Assembly: GCA_030549335.1 (NCBI GenBank)
Contig: CM060191.1
Span: forward strand, 60,771,947 to 60,835,946
Reading direction: 5' to 3'
Source of the DNA: Pontederia crassipes
Taxonomy: Eukaryota; Streptophyta; Magnoliopsida; Commelinales; Pontederiaceae
Length of the DNA stretch: 64,000 bases
The notes below the pieces were generated by a model. The model did no database searches. It was not told the DNA's origin and saw nothing but the letters and a program-made list of their open reading frames with translations. A program made the translations under genes and the position numbers. Shown one piece after another: positions 1 through 11,113 of the stretch. Position 1 is the stretch's first letter, and the number at the start of each line of letters is the position of its first letter.

Positions 1-260
1 CCATCGACCAAGAGTTCATTTTATCAAGAAACGCACGAACTTAATGTCTTTGATCGTCCAAAATTCTAAATTCAAGCATTTCATGATAGCATTCTCACAA
101 GAGCCGTTGTTTAGACTCATTTCGAGTAAAAATTTGTATCTTTGACATTGTAATGCTCAGAGATCCACGTGACTTTCACGTGCTCGGAGTCGTCCCAGAG
201 GCACTACCCGATTCTATATAAAATAATTTTACAAAAAATAGATTCTATAAAATGCAGAAT
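1..260. repeat. Direct repeat copy 1 (LTR end plus shared flank)
   Basis: This stretch matches 745-1001 almost base for base in the same orientation. It begins CCATCGACCAAGAG and crosses into an LTR-like edge (TGTAATGCTCAGAG) at 149. The LTR edge resembles those at 892 and 2505. Because the 148 bp outside the LTR edge is also shared, the repeat is either a local duplication or a larger element that includes this flank. After about 260 the two copies diverge into AT-rich DNA. Confidence 0.75.
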
Positions 261-744
261 TAATAATAACAATATCTTAAAATCCATAATATCAAGGATT
301 AACTTTAATTCATTATTAAGTAAATAAATTTGTAAAATAAATAATTGAGTTATAACTTATATAAAATTAATTGGCAGGTAATTAATAAATATAGTAAATA
401 ATAATATATTATATAAAATTTATTGTATAATTCATAATAGTAGAATATCATATTAGTATAAGTCTATAACATTAGTAATATAGATAGTTAAGTAGTAATT
501 TACTATATACTAAAAGTAGTAATGGACATCGAGACATGGTAAAGCTATTTTATCCTACGTCCACAAGAGTTTTAATATTTTATCATTATTGATTATTATG
601 AAATATGAAAAAAATGCAAAGTTATAAAGCATTATAAGCGGAAAAGGTGTGTGTTTCATCATCTTCCATGTATGGTAATATGGATTACCGACCTTGCACT
701 CGAATATCTATGTCAAAGTAATATTTTAGTAATATACAAAACTC
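261..744. other. AT-rich spacer between direct repeats
   Basis: Very AT-rich sequence with no coding potential on either strand. No gene or clear element boundary is seen. Confidence 0.6.
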
Positions 745-1001
745 CATTGACCAAGAGTTCATTTTATCATGAAATGCACGAACTTAATGTCTTTGATCGT
801 CCAAAATTCTAAATTCATGCATTTCATGATAGCATTCTCACAAGAGTCGTTGTTTAGACTTATTTCGAGTAAAAAGTTGTATCTTTGGCATTGTAACGTC
901 CAGAGACCCACGTGACTTTCACGTACTCGGAGTCGTCCCGGAGGCATTACACTATTCTATATAAAATAATTTTACGAAAAATAGATTCTATAAAATGCAT
1001 A
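745..1001. repeat. Direct repeat copy 2 (LTR end plus shared flank)
   Basis: Second copy of the repeat at 1-260, beginning CCATTGACCAAGAG, with the LTR edge TGTAACGTCCAGAG at 892. Here the LTR continues into a long homologous sequence. A short minus-strand ORF across the junction is a chance reading of the repeat. Confidence 0.75.
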
Positions 1002-2164
1002 ATACCATACTAAATATGCGAAAAAATAAAAGCTAATCCAATAATCTAGTATGACTTAATCCTACACCATGTGCAATAACTCTATCACTGAGCCTGACCA
1101 CTTGCATCACCATCTTCTATCATCTCACCTGTATGAATTCATATGCAGGGGAAAACTCAAGAGTATAAAAACACTCAGTACGTAGGGTCTAACCATAACA
1201 ATATACAATAAATCAAAAGTGCTCAATAAATCAATAACGATATGAAATGATAATCAATAGAGCACTGGAGAGATCAATATGGTAGGAGCTCAATAATCAA
1301 TAGATCGATATATCAATAAATCAATAAAGCCATGAATCAATAAAGAGAATCAGGTAGGAGGTCAAAAGACCAATCAGTATCAATAAACAATAATCAATTA
1401 TGCCTTATCACTATGGCATTATCCAATTTAACAATTTCGATTCAATTATCAATATTAGTGATCATCGGCCAATAACAATTTTTTGTACGATTTAATGGGC
1501 GGAGGCAAATCCAAACAATGCCAAAAATCTGAATGACTATGATTCAATTCAATTCTATTTCCATTCAATCCGATTCGATTCGATTCAATTCAATTTACAT
1601 TCTATTCAATTCAATCTTTGGAGTTATTCAATTCAATAGGGAGCACTCAATTAATTAAGAGAAAATCCATGTCTCTTTCATGTAGGATCAAACCACGACA
1701 AGCCGCCCTCCAATAATAGTGCTAATAATAGTTTCGTGATGGCGAGGGACCATGGCCATCACAAGACAGTCATAACTTCCCTAAAGGATGACGTCTCAAA
1801 CTTCTAGGTACGCTATCTGCCCCATACAATATTCATATCAATAACAATGTGGCCCAGGAGGCTTAGAAATAATCGGAGAGTATGGAGATCCAACAGTTTT
1901 CATCTTTTATCTTGTTTACCTAATAGACCTATCTTTAACAATTTATGTTTATGTGAAATAAGGACCCAATCAGGAGAAAACTAGTATATCAATATAATGA
2001 AGAATCACAAGATTTGATGAGGTCTTTAACAATAACAATAATTTCAAATCAAATCTAATAGATATGATGAGATCATATCTATTTACAATATGATCAGGGA
2101 TGATCTAGAACAATTTTCTTAATGTCTATTCAATTATCCATAGTAAAATACCCAAAAATAGATT

Positions 2165-2490
2165 TTTTTTGTCCCCATAACCCGGCCCGCGTCGGCAGGA
2201 ACTCGGGCTGTGTTCGAAAACAGTCAAAATCTCCTCGGACAGAGCAAACCCGAGCGGGTGTACAGTGAACCCGTGCCAGATCAGTCGATTCACTTTCGAT
2301 CGCAATCACACCGCAACCCGAGTCGAGCCAAAGCCAGAACCCGGGTCGGGCCAATAAGAACCCATCGGGTTGGACAACCTAATCTAGTTCTAAATCTAAC
2401 TCGGTCAGGATTCAACGAAATCCGGGCCGGGTACAATAGAACTCGGGCTGAGTTCTGCCGCCAACGGAGAAATCGTTCCGACGTGACTTT
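2165..2490. repeat. GC-rich GAACTCGGGC-type repeat inside the outer LTR
   Basis: A GC-rich patch in AT-rich DNA with repeated variants of GAACTCGGGCTGAGTTC and ACCCGGGTCGGGCC. The same motif recurs at 30487-30780 and 32548-32860 in another LTR element. Overlapping short ORFs on both strands reflect base composition and are not genes. Confidence 0.6.
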
Positions 2491-2504
2491 TTGACCACAA
2501 TAAC

Positions 2505-5031
2505 TGTAACGCCCTGAGACCCACGTGTCTTTCATGTGCTCAGAGTCGTCCCAAAGACGCTACTCAATTTTCTATAATACATTCTTGCGGAATATAAACA
2601 ATAAATGCGAAAGACTTTTTCAATAATAACAGCTAATAATCCATTATATTCAAAATAATTAAAATATTAATAAGTTCACAATTCTAATAAATGCGGAAAT
2701 AATAAAAACTAGACAACTCAATGTAGAACATGTGCAACATCTGTCTATCACTGAGCATAGCCACCTGCAGGATCATCCTCTATCAAAGTACTCTCACCTG
2801 CACGGATCCAGGTACAGAGAAATATCCATGAGTATAAAAATACTCAGTACGTAGGGTCTACTAAACAATCAATATGCTCAATCGAAAATAAGATATAATC
2901 AATGATGAGTCAATTGAACAATCAATACAATAATCAATTTACAATATAGCGATTTATCAATATGAGCAACTATATTAAGTTATGGTCAAAAGATCAATTA
3001 ACAGAGATAGCAATTAATAATTGTCTAATCAATTGGATCGATGATTCAATATAACAATAGGACAATAAAGTCATAAATCAATAGGAAGGATCAGAAAAAG
3101 ATCAGATGATCGATCAATATTGATTTAGCAATTAAATGTCTGATCACTATGACACTATTCAATTTAATCATTTTCAATTCAATATCAATGATCATTGGTC
3201 AATAATAATTCCATTCGATTCAATAGACGGAGGCAATGCCAGTCAACGCTAGTATCCAAATGATCATGATCTATTCAATTCAATTCGATTTCAATCCAAT
3301 TCAATTCGATTCGATTTTAATTTAATTCAATTCAATTTATAATGTTCGGAGTTATCCAATTCAATGAGAGCGCTCAATCAATTAAGGGAAACTCCATGTC
3401 TCTTTCATGTAGACCGGTGGGGGATTAGTGCTACGGCAAGCCGCCCAACAATATATCGCTAATAATTATTCGTGAATGGCGGGGGACCATGACCAAACAC
3501 AGGATAGTCATAGCTTCTCTAAAGGATGATGACGTCTCAAACCTTTAGGTCCACTATCTGCCCCATTCAATTCAATAACAATATGACCCCGGGGCTTAGA
3601 GACAATCGGAGAACATGGAGATCCAGCAGCTGTCAGCTTTTAGCTTTTATCTTGTTTACCTAAGACATCTATCTTTTAGCAACTTAATTTAGATGAAACA
3701 AGACCCAATCAGAAAGACTACTAAATCAGTGTCATAATCCATGATAAGATTTGATATGGTAATAAAATATAATCAACTATGATGATGATATGTATGATCA
3801 GGTATGATAATATATAATCAGAAATGATAACCATATTATCATGACAATCAATAATAACGAAATCAATATATCATATTCAAATAATAATAAGAGCAAGATA
3901 ATCAAAATATACTAATACTAAAATTGCTAAAAGAATAACATCTCCATTATTCCTCTTATATATAATTTCCTGAAAAAAATAATAAAATAATTTTCTTTCT
4001 AAAATTCGAAGCCCAAAAAATAAAGCAATAACTTCATGCCGCCTAACTTTATTTTTTCCATATTTTTATTTCTACTTCCTTTCTCGGCTGAGAGAGGAAT
4101 CCAATTCTTCCTCTCATTTTTATTTTCCTCTCTCCTATACATCTGGCGCTTTCCCCATTTTCTTTTCCTTTTGCCTATCGCTTTCTCTCTCCATGCCTTC
4201 GGCAAAAATCTTTTTTTTTCTTGCTGGTTGAGGAACTCAACAAATAATTTTCCTTATCGAAAAAATCATAAATGAATTAAAGTGATGTTTCCTTCCTTTC
4301 CCCATGGCAATTAATCCCGTTTTTTTTTCACTTTTCTCTCTCTCCACATCACCCTGCACGCATGTTTTTTTTCCTTTTTGCCATAATCCCCTCTCTCTCT
4401 ATTAATTCCTTTCCTCTCTCTCCAGATTAGTTAACGGCCACGCTTCTCATCCTTTTTGTTTTCCCTATTTTTTTTCCTTTCTCCTTCGGCACCGAGATAT
4501 TGTTGGCCAAACCCCTTTTTTTTTAGCAATTCTTTTTTTTTACTTCGACCGTTAAGTAATTTATTTTTTTTCTTAACTATCATGTAGCAATAGTAATCCC
4601 AATAAAAAAATAATCAAAGAACATACGGATCCTCCTGCGTACCTCGTAGTCGTTCGACGTTGAATCATGCCTTGCTATGCCTCTGCCGTCGGACACCAAG
4701 AACCCATAGAGAAGAAAATTCTTTTGACGATCGACTCTAAGAATTTATTTATAGGACTCTTAAATCTTTATCTCCAATCCATCTATAACTTACAATCCTA
4801 ATCAAATTTAATCTTTTAATTAATCCCTTTTAATAATTTTGATTTATTTTAATAATTAAATAATTCTGAATTTAAATAAATATCCCATAATAGATTTTAT
4901 CCTTAATTAAACTCCTCCCCTATTTTCCTTTATTTTCGGAGTTATTTATTATAATAATATTAATGGTCATTTTTCTCAAAATAAATAATAAAATATTATT
5001 TTTTCAACTCTAAAAAATTGTGGTCGTTACA
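2505..5031 (-). mobile_element. Solo LTR nested in the outer LTR, 5-bp TSD ATAAC
   Basis: Starts TGTAACGCCCTGAG and ends GTGGTCGTTACA, the TG...CA termini of an LTR. It is flanked on both sides by ATAAC (2500-2504 and 5032-5036), a perfect 5-bp target duplication. Length is 2527 bp. On the minus strand a TATA box (CCTATAAATAAA, near 4750) follows about 280 bp after the sense start, so the sense strand is minus. No internal region, PBS or coding domain lies within it, which makes it a solo LTR left by LTR-LTR recombination. The termini fit Tekay/Del-type gypsy LTRs. Confidence 0.85.
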
Positions 5032-5737
5032 ATAACTTTACCATTCAATATCCAATCTATGCATACAATATATCAATGAACTCTCGGTATAAAGGAGAAG
5101 AGAATAGAGTTTCATGTCGAGAAAACCGACGATATAGGGATTCTCCTATGTACCTAAAGTTGACTAAAAAATCAACTGGATTCCCTTCTTTGGAAAATTG
5201 CACGAACATCGAACTTTGGCCAGCGATTACTCTCTGTCCACGTTCTGAAACCCATGGCCACCCCTTAGAAGATCTTCTCCTATATGTCCGCTTCGAAAGC
5301 AGCCGCCGCGTGCTCTCGGGGGTGTCTCGGTTCGCATGAAAACGAGGAAAAAAAGGGGCTCGTGGGCAGAATTCTGTTTGGCAGAAAAATGAGTTTCCAA
5401 CCATCTCTTAATGTCTATTTATAGTGCAAACTTAGGATTTACACTTCTATTAGGCATTGAACTCTTTTGAAATCAATCTTAGCCATCTATCAATAATTTA
5501 TCACCCAATAATTTCTCAGATTTAATTAAATATGAGATTAATTATTTTCCCATCATAACAACTCAATTAAATCTAATCCCTTTCAACTTCCCTCTTATCT
5601 CTTTAACCATCTTTTCTAATTTTTCTTGAATTTCAGAATTAATTAAATCCAAAATATTAACATTGAGATTTTTAAATCCATTAAATTAAAATAAATATCC
5701 GTTGTTTACTTTCTGAAAATCCGGGTCATTAGGCTCC

Positions 5738-7047
5738 TCGTTCAATTCTTTTGAAGTAATTAATTGGATCATTTTCTTCGTTCGAGAATGGGAGGAGAAT
5801 GTGTGTGTGTGAGAGAGAGGACTTGAACCTTGAATGGAGAAACGAGAGGGGGTGTGTGGGCGGATTTTATAAGCAAAGAAATGAAGTAAAATATGTCGTT
5901 CTTTTAAACATGACTCATGTTGTCCTCTTTCCTTGCGTCCATGATCGTGTTCTTGACACATCGCAAATAAAGCAACGCATGCCATTTGAAATGCCCGTGC
6001 ATCATGTCAACAAGTCATTTTAAATAACAACACAGTATGTGTTTATCCACATCTATCGTATTTTTCATGACATGTGATGGTCTTGGGTGACCCATTGTCA
6101 ATTGTCATACACGTAGACCATGTCAATTGCATTGCACGTTCTGTGTTAGTATGCGAAAAAAACTTGTACTACATCGTGTCGAGGCTGGGCCAGGTCCGTG
6201 TTCCCTTGTCCGAGCCATGTTGTACCTAGTGTGTAACTGGATGGCCCGGTACGAGATGGCATAGACCCGGTCAGTCAATCGTGCCCGGGATGAGCTCGTG
6301 CCGACACAACTTTCGGACGGGGGCATAGGAATAATATGATTAATAAAAATGATAAAGATTTAATAATAATAATAATAATAGGATTATTATGATTAATAAT
6401 AATGACATAATCCGTAACAGTAGAAATATTAAAAATATGTTCTGATTTACTTGTTTTTTAAAATTGAAGAAAGGAAAAAAAATGAAAAAAGGATTGACAG
6501 AAATTTAAAATTTCATTTTGCTCGCGTACAATCTATATGGTATGGTTACTTTATTACTTGCTAATCTACGGGAAATGCCTCACTATATTATTTCAATCGT
6601 CCGAATCGTATATATGGCTTTAAAACGGATCTAAATTGTACAAAAATCGGAATCCTATGGTGACAAGAAATGACAAAAATGATCGCATCTTTTCTTCACG
6701 CACGCCGGGAAAAAACACACGTCATTGTGCCACCACCAGGGGGATGAACTGGTCATATTCATGCATGCATCATGCATCATGTACGAAATCTGGTCCGACC
6801 GTTGACAGCGATTTTAAACATCTCAATAGAAAATTACAAATTCATTCCCAAAATATTTCGTGCTGCTTGAAATTATGATAATATATTTTTTTTAAGTTGG
6901 ATTGAACCAACAATCTCATTTTTTTTTTCTCTCTCTCTCCTCCACGCGTTACTAACAGAAGAAAAAATAAAAAATAAAAAAATCTTCCAGAAGAAGAATG
7001 AAAAGTAAAGCGCATTTATATTTCTCCGGAGTACTTTTCTCCAATTT
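5738..7047. other. Intergenic, no gene recognised
   Basis: Mixed AT-rich DNA with a GTGT/GAGA run near 5800-5820, an ATA/ATT tract near 6360-6400 and a few short ORFs without family resemblance. The last part would hold the 3' UTR of the cyclin gene, which lies on the minus strand. Confidence 0.5.
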
Positions 7048-8375
7048 TTATGTATTATTATTATAGCCGCAGTCGCAGGCGAAGAAGGCGGAGATGCGTC
7101 GCTTCTTGGGATCACGATCGTCCGGTCCAGATCTGACGGTGGTGCTCTCGCTCTCCGTACTCGCACTGTGCCGGTGGTGCCCCGGGAGCACCGTCACCGG
7201 CGTGTCCCGACTCCTCGACGCGCCTCCCGGCGACGAATCCGAACCATCCATCGCGCACAAGCACTCCATCAATTGCTCCTTAATTCGACAACAAGAAAAA
7301 TAAAAAGGACTGAAAGATTAAATATCCAAATGAACGCGTGTAAAAAATACGTACTTTATTTATGAATTGGCAGGACGCAACGGCGGAACGGAAGGCCGCG
7401 AATTGGACGGGGAAGAGCTCGTAGGCCGCGGAGAGAAGCGCCGTGGCAGCGACCACCGAGGGCTTGAACTCCAGCATTTTAATGTTGTCATTCTGAGCCT
7501 TGAAGACGTTCTGGGAGGCGTGGGACTTGAGGGCTTGCAGGAGAGGAGGTTGTGCGGGGGAGAAGAAGGAGATGAAGTACCCGAAGAACGAGAATGGTGT
7601 GATGGACCGCATTCGCCACTCCAGCGCACCGAGCACGAGCAGCTCCATCCGCCTGGTCGTTCCGGCGTCGAAGATGAATCCTTCCTCTCGTTCCTGACAA
7701 GGAATCCAAATCAAACACAAGGTATAGTAAGGACATCGTAGTTGCCTACTGCTTCATGAGAAGTTAGAAATTTGGCGAAAAAGTTGCGATCTTTATTCTA
7801 CAATGGAGTTGTACTACATACGAGAATTGTGATACCTGCAAATCGGCGATTGAGAAGTTTTTGACCCTCTTCATCTTGGCGGCGAGGGAGAGACAGGAGA
7901 TGGCAAGAAGCCGAATAATCCATGGCTTGTCCCTCTGCAACAAAACCAGTGACCGCGACGTAGTTTAGTACGAAACGATCGCATCGCAAGCACGCTTGTT
8001 TAGTTTTTTCTAATAAAAAGGGGATCGGGAACTGCTACCGGAATGTGGCGTTTGGAGAGGAATCTGTCGATGTAGTTGATAGCGAGATAAATGACCAACG
8101 GATCAAGATTGCAGCCGAACCGCGCCTGTCCGAGGGAGCAGAGCAAACCAGCAAGTGTAAAAAATGCGATTTTTTCCCCGTGTTATCGTATTCGTTTTGA
8201 TTGGTGCATTTACCTGGACGAGGATGGTGGCGGCCTCCCGACGGATGGTGAAGTCGATAGCGTTCGCGTCGCAGACCATGTGGTCGGTCTCGGCGGCGAA
8301 GAGTGCGGCCTCCGGGCCCCACTGCTCCTCCTCCTCGTCGGAATTCGTCAGCAGGCTTTCTCGATCGAACTCCAT
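7048..8375 (-). CDS. CYCD6: Cyclin D6-like protein (five exons)
   Basis: D-type cyclins partner with cyclin-dependent kinases in G1/S control; Arabidopsis CYCD6;1 drives the formative root ground-tissue division downstream of SHR/SCR. Exons on the minus strand are 8375-8214, 8125-8039, 7934-7836, 7693-7355 and 7278-7048. All junctions are GT-AG and the frame is kept throughout, giving 305 aa, close to the roughly 302 aa of Arabidopsis CYCD6;1. Exons 1-3 carry the N-terminal cyclin box (VIYLAINYIDRFLS, KPWIIRLLAISCLSLAAKM). Exon 4 has RRMELLVLGALEWRMRSITP and the C-terminal cyclin fold. The last exon is a low-complexity Ser/Arg tail with PKKRR. The N-terminus is acidic and lacks the LxCxE retinoblastoma-binding motif, as is known for CYCD6. 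It looks intact. A closely related CYCD4/CYCD2-type gene is less likely given the missing motif and length. Confidence 0.88.
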
Positions 8376-9236
8376 CTGTATCTCCTTCGTTTTCCTTTGA
8401 AGTGGTGCGGCAGGGAAGTGACAGATGTAAAGATGAGAGCTCTTTATGAGAATAGGAACAGAGGAGAAACCATTTAGAGAGAGAAGAGAGACATAGAATA
8501 GCGATATAGATAGATGTCAAAAGGAACGGAAGAAACACTCTTCTAGTTGCGAAAGCTTTCAGTCTTCTGCTCTCAATATTATTTTCTCTCTCTCGGTTCA
8601 CTATTTCGAGTTATGTCTCTTTCCTGCTTTCCTATCCATAGGCTTCTCTGTTTGTTTTCCTTGTTTTTGTTTTATTTTCATGTTCCTATTGTTTCAAGGA
8701 AAGAGAAACCATAAAAAAATCGGACGACTGATCATGCTACAGAGAAGCCTTTTTGCTTTGGCTTAATGATTTCAGAAGGCAGACGGCTGCTGTTGATATC
8801 AGAGAGAGAGAGAGAAAGGGAGTCAGACATAAGGGAATTTGTAGAAAGCATTAGTGGCGATAACAGTGAGCGAGTTACAGTGATACTAGTGGCAGTAGTA
8901 ATTGGGCTACGTTGCTTCAATTGCCAGTGGCATTGAGAGAGAAAGTTGGTGTTTGTCGGACGAGGGCAACAGGTGTCGCTGTCTTTGTGGGAGAGGAAGA
9001 GGGCATCACCAGCCAGCAACAGCTGCAGTAGCTGGTAGCTCTGCAGCAGCAACAGCTACAGCAACCGGCCTCAAAGAGGGGTTGCCTTTATCTCTTCTTT
9101 TTTAAGTTATTGTTATTTCTCCTCTTCTCCCATGACCTGTATCACTCTCCGAGGATTGCCTCAAATTGTTTTTAACCCATGCTTTGGCACTGACCACTGC
9201 TAAATGTAAATAAGTTATCGCCGCACTATGTGCATT
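8376..9236. other. Upstream region of the cyclin gene
   Basis: Probable 5' UTR and promoter of the cyclin gene. On its sense strand a CT-rich leader (8440-8600) precedes the ATG. Further out, 9010-9065 is rich in CAG/CTG triplets. A TATA box could not be fixed. Short ORFs here have no recognisable similarity. Confidence 0.45.
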
Positions 9237-9770
9237 TGTCCTGGAACTTTTCTCGGAGCACGTCGAGTTATCTTATTTTATGTAATTTTCTTTTTTTAAC
9301 TCATTTTTGTACTTAGTTTTATTTTCAAGTGTGATAGTGACAGTTTTGTAATTTTTGCACTCTTCAAAAGTGCATCAGCCTAGCTTGTTCTCTACATCAC
9401 ACGTCGCATATAGGCCTCCCGGACCTGCGGTATATTAGGGAAGACCCGCTAGTCCTTCCCCGAAATCTTGTAATCATTCTTATTTACTCAACAAAGATTT
9501 CAAGCTTCCCTAAATCTAACACCGTGCCTCGAGCGTGGGGTGGCAACCCACAAGAGCGTCCCAAGGAGATCGAGCGTCCCGCCGAGGTGCCCGTTCATTT
9601 ACGAACGCCTCTACCGAAGAAGCGGTCGTTCGTGACCGAGCGTCCCAAAAATTATGGCATTCGAAAAGTGGCATAAGCAAGCTTTCGCAAAGCATTCAAA
9701 AGAGCTTGCCTAGACGTTGGGCACATTTAGGCGCCACACGGGTCATCGAGCGAAAAATGACCCAATGACA
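9237..9770 (+). repeat. 5' LTR of the chromovirus
   Basis: Begins TGTCCTGGAACTTT and ends CCCAATGACA. Nearly its whole length matches 14419-14926, including the blocks TTTTGTAATTTTTGCACTC and GGTGGCAACCCACAAGA. A segment near 9590-9640 in this copy is missing or shorter in the 3' LTR. Confidence 0.92.
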
Positions 9771-9772
9771 AG

Positions 9773-9787
9773 TTGGTATCATAGTAG
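9773..9787 (+). other. Primer-binding site, tRNA-Met type
   Basis: TTGGTATCATAGTAG starts two bases after the 5' LTR. It resembles the plant initiator tRNA-Met PBS (TGGTATCAGAGC) with a mismatch. Confidence 0.8.
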
Positions 9788-9807
9788 CGTTTCTGGGACC
9801 GTTCAAG

Positions 9808-11113
9808 TTGGCGTTCGACGATCAAGGAGAAATGACGTCGAATTCGAAAATGACGAATGAACCCGTCGCACCGGAGAAGGGCTGCCCCGAGCGAGGGCAC
9901 GCCCGCTCGAAGGACGCCTTATCCGCCTTCGAGCAACGCCTGGACCAATTCCAATTAGACTTGAGCGAGATGCAAGTCCAACTCGCAACGCACGAGCGGG
10001 AGTTGGAGAAGACCGTGAATCTCGCAACGGTGCGGAACGAGATGGCGCCGTTGTATATGCGGCTGGAGTCCATGGAGGCGACGATCGTGGACATGTGGGA
10101 GACCTTGGACAATGGTTTCTCAAACATGCGGTTCGAGATGGAGCAAGAGTTCAAGACCATGCGGGAAGAACTCAAGCGACGCTATGGAGATGGGCGGCGT
10201 CCCGACACGCCCGCCCCGCATGAGGCAATGATTAATGTGCCGAAGCTGCGGCCCTACAAAGGCGAGCGATCGGCAAAGGAGATTAGTGACTTCCTGTGGA
10301 ACGTCTGAAGGTACATGGAGGCCTTGGACGTGACTTTTAAAGCGAGGATGGTGAAGACCGCATCCTTCTACTTGCAAGATGTGGCGAGTCTATGGTGACG
10401 GTGCCATTGCGACGATGTGGAACGTGGTAACGTCGAGCCCATTGAGAGGTGGGACGACTTCAAGAGGCAGCTGACGAATTACTTCTGCCCTGCCAAATTA
10501 AGATTGGAGGCCAAGATTGCGAGATTGAACGTCAAGATTGCGTTGTTCAACATTTGCCAGAAGGGCACGTTGAAAGAGTACGTGAAAGAGTTCACCGAGC
10601 TCCGCCTACAGAACTCCCAGGTGGACGAAGACACGTTGTTGGCGGTCTTCGTGAAAGGTTTGAAGCCATAGGCTAGGACTGAGTTGGAGCGAAGAAACTA
10701 CCTCAATCTCCGCTCGCTAGTCGCTGCTGCTGAGTCGCTCGTGGAGTATACCAAAATGAGCGCTCCACCACCAAAGCCCTCGGGCAAGGGCAATGATAGG
10801 GGAGAGAAGCCAAAGTCGTAAGGAGGCAAGCCGCACTATCAGGACAAAAGCAAGGGACACCAAGACAGGAGGCCCAACAATGATAGATTCAAGAGGGACG
10901 AAAAACCGCCGAAAGCCATGCTACATTTGCAAAGGTCCACATTGGACGAGCGATTGTCCGCAAAAGGCGACGGTCAACGCCATGTATTGCCCCGACGAGA
11001 AGGAGAAGGAGGAGGCGTATCTCAGTTCGATGCACGTCCTCAGTGCCATCAACGCCTCGAAGGGTCCTTCATCGGTCGCTCGACTTTATGCGGACATCGA
11101 GTTGAACGGGTAA
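9808..11113 (+). pseudogene. gag remnant of the chromovirus
   Basis: The frame opens at 9808 with a charged, coiled-coil-like N-terminal part and continues as the capsid-like retrotransposon gag domain (PKLRPYKGERSAKEISDFLW onward, then 10417-10671). It is broken by stops at 10306-10308 and about 10390 and by a frame change between 10671 and 10793. The last segment has a CCHC zinc knuckle (C-YI-C-KGP-H-WTSD-C), which binds nucleic acid in functional relatives. Confidence 0.85.

Larger units (their letters stand above)
892..5737 (-). mobile_element. Outer Ty3/gypsy-type LTR, interrupted by an inner LTR
   Basis: The left edge TGTAACGTCC at 892 is the 3' end of a minus-sense LTR. From 892 to about 2110 it parallels 2505-3720 with the same landmarks: the ACTCAGTACGTAGGGTCT block, a GATTCGATTC-rich tract, the CATGTCTCTTTCATGTAG block and GGCAAGCCGCCC. 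It resumes at 5037 after the inner LTR, has a minus-strand TATA-like CTATAAATAG near 5415, and seems to end near 5737, where the reverse complement reads TAATGACCCGGATTTTC. Without the insert it is about 2.3 kb, close to the inner copy. The right boundary is inferred and no target duplication was found for it. Confidence 0.55.

Noticed and set aside
2130..2535. Overlapping ORFs of 74-94 codons on both strands
   Set aside because: They lie in GC-rich GAACTCGGG repeats within an LTR; composition explains the open frames.
7094..7741. Plus-strand ORFs up to 124 codons
   Set aside because: They are antisense shadows of the last two exons of the cyclin gene on the minus strand.
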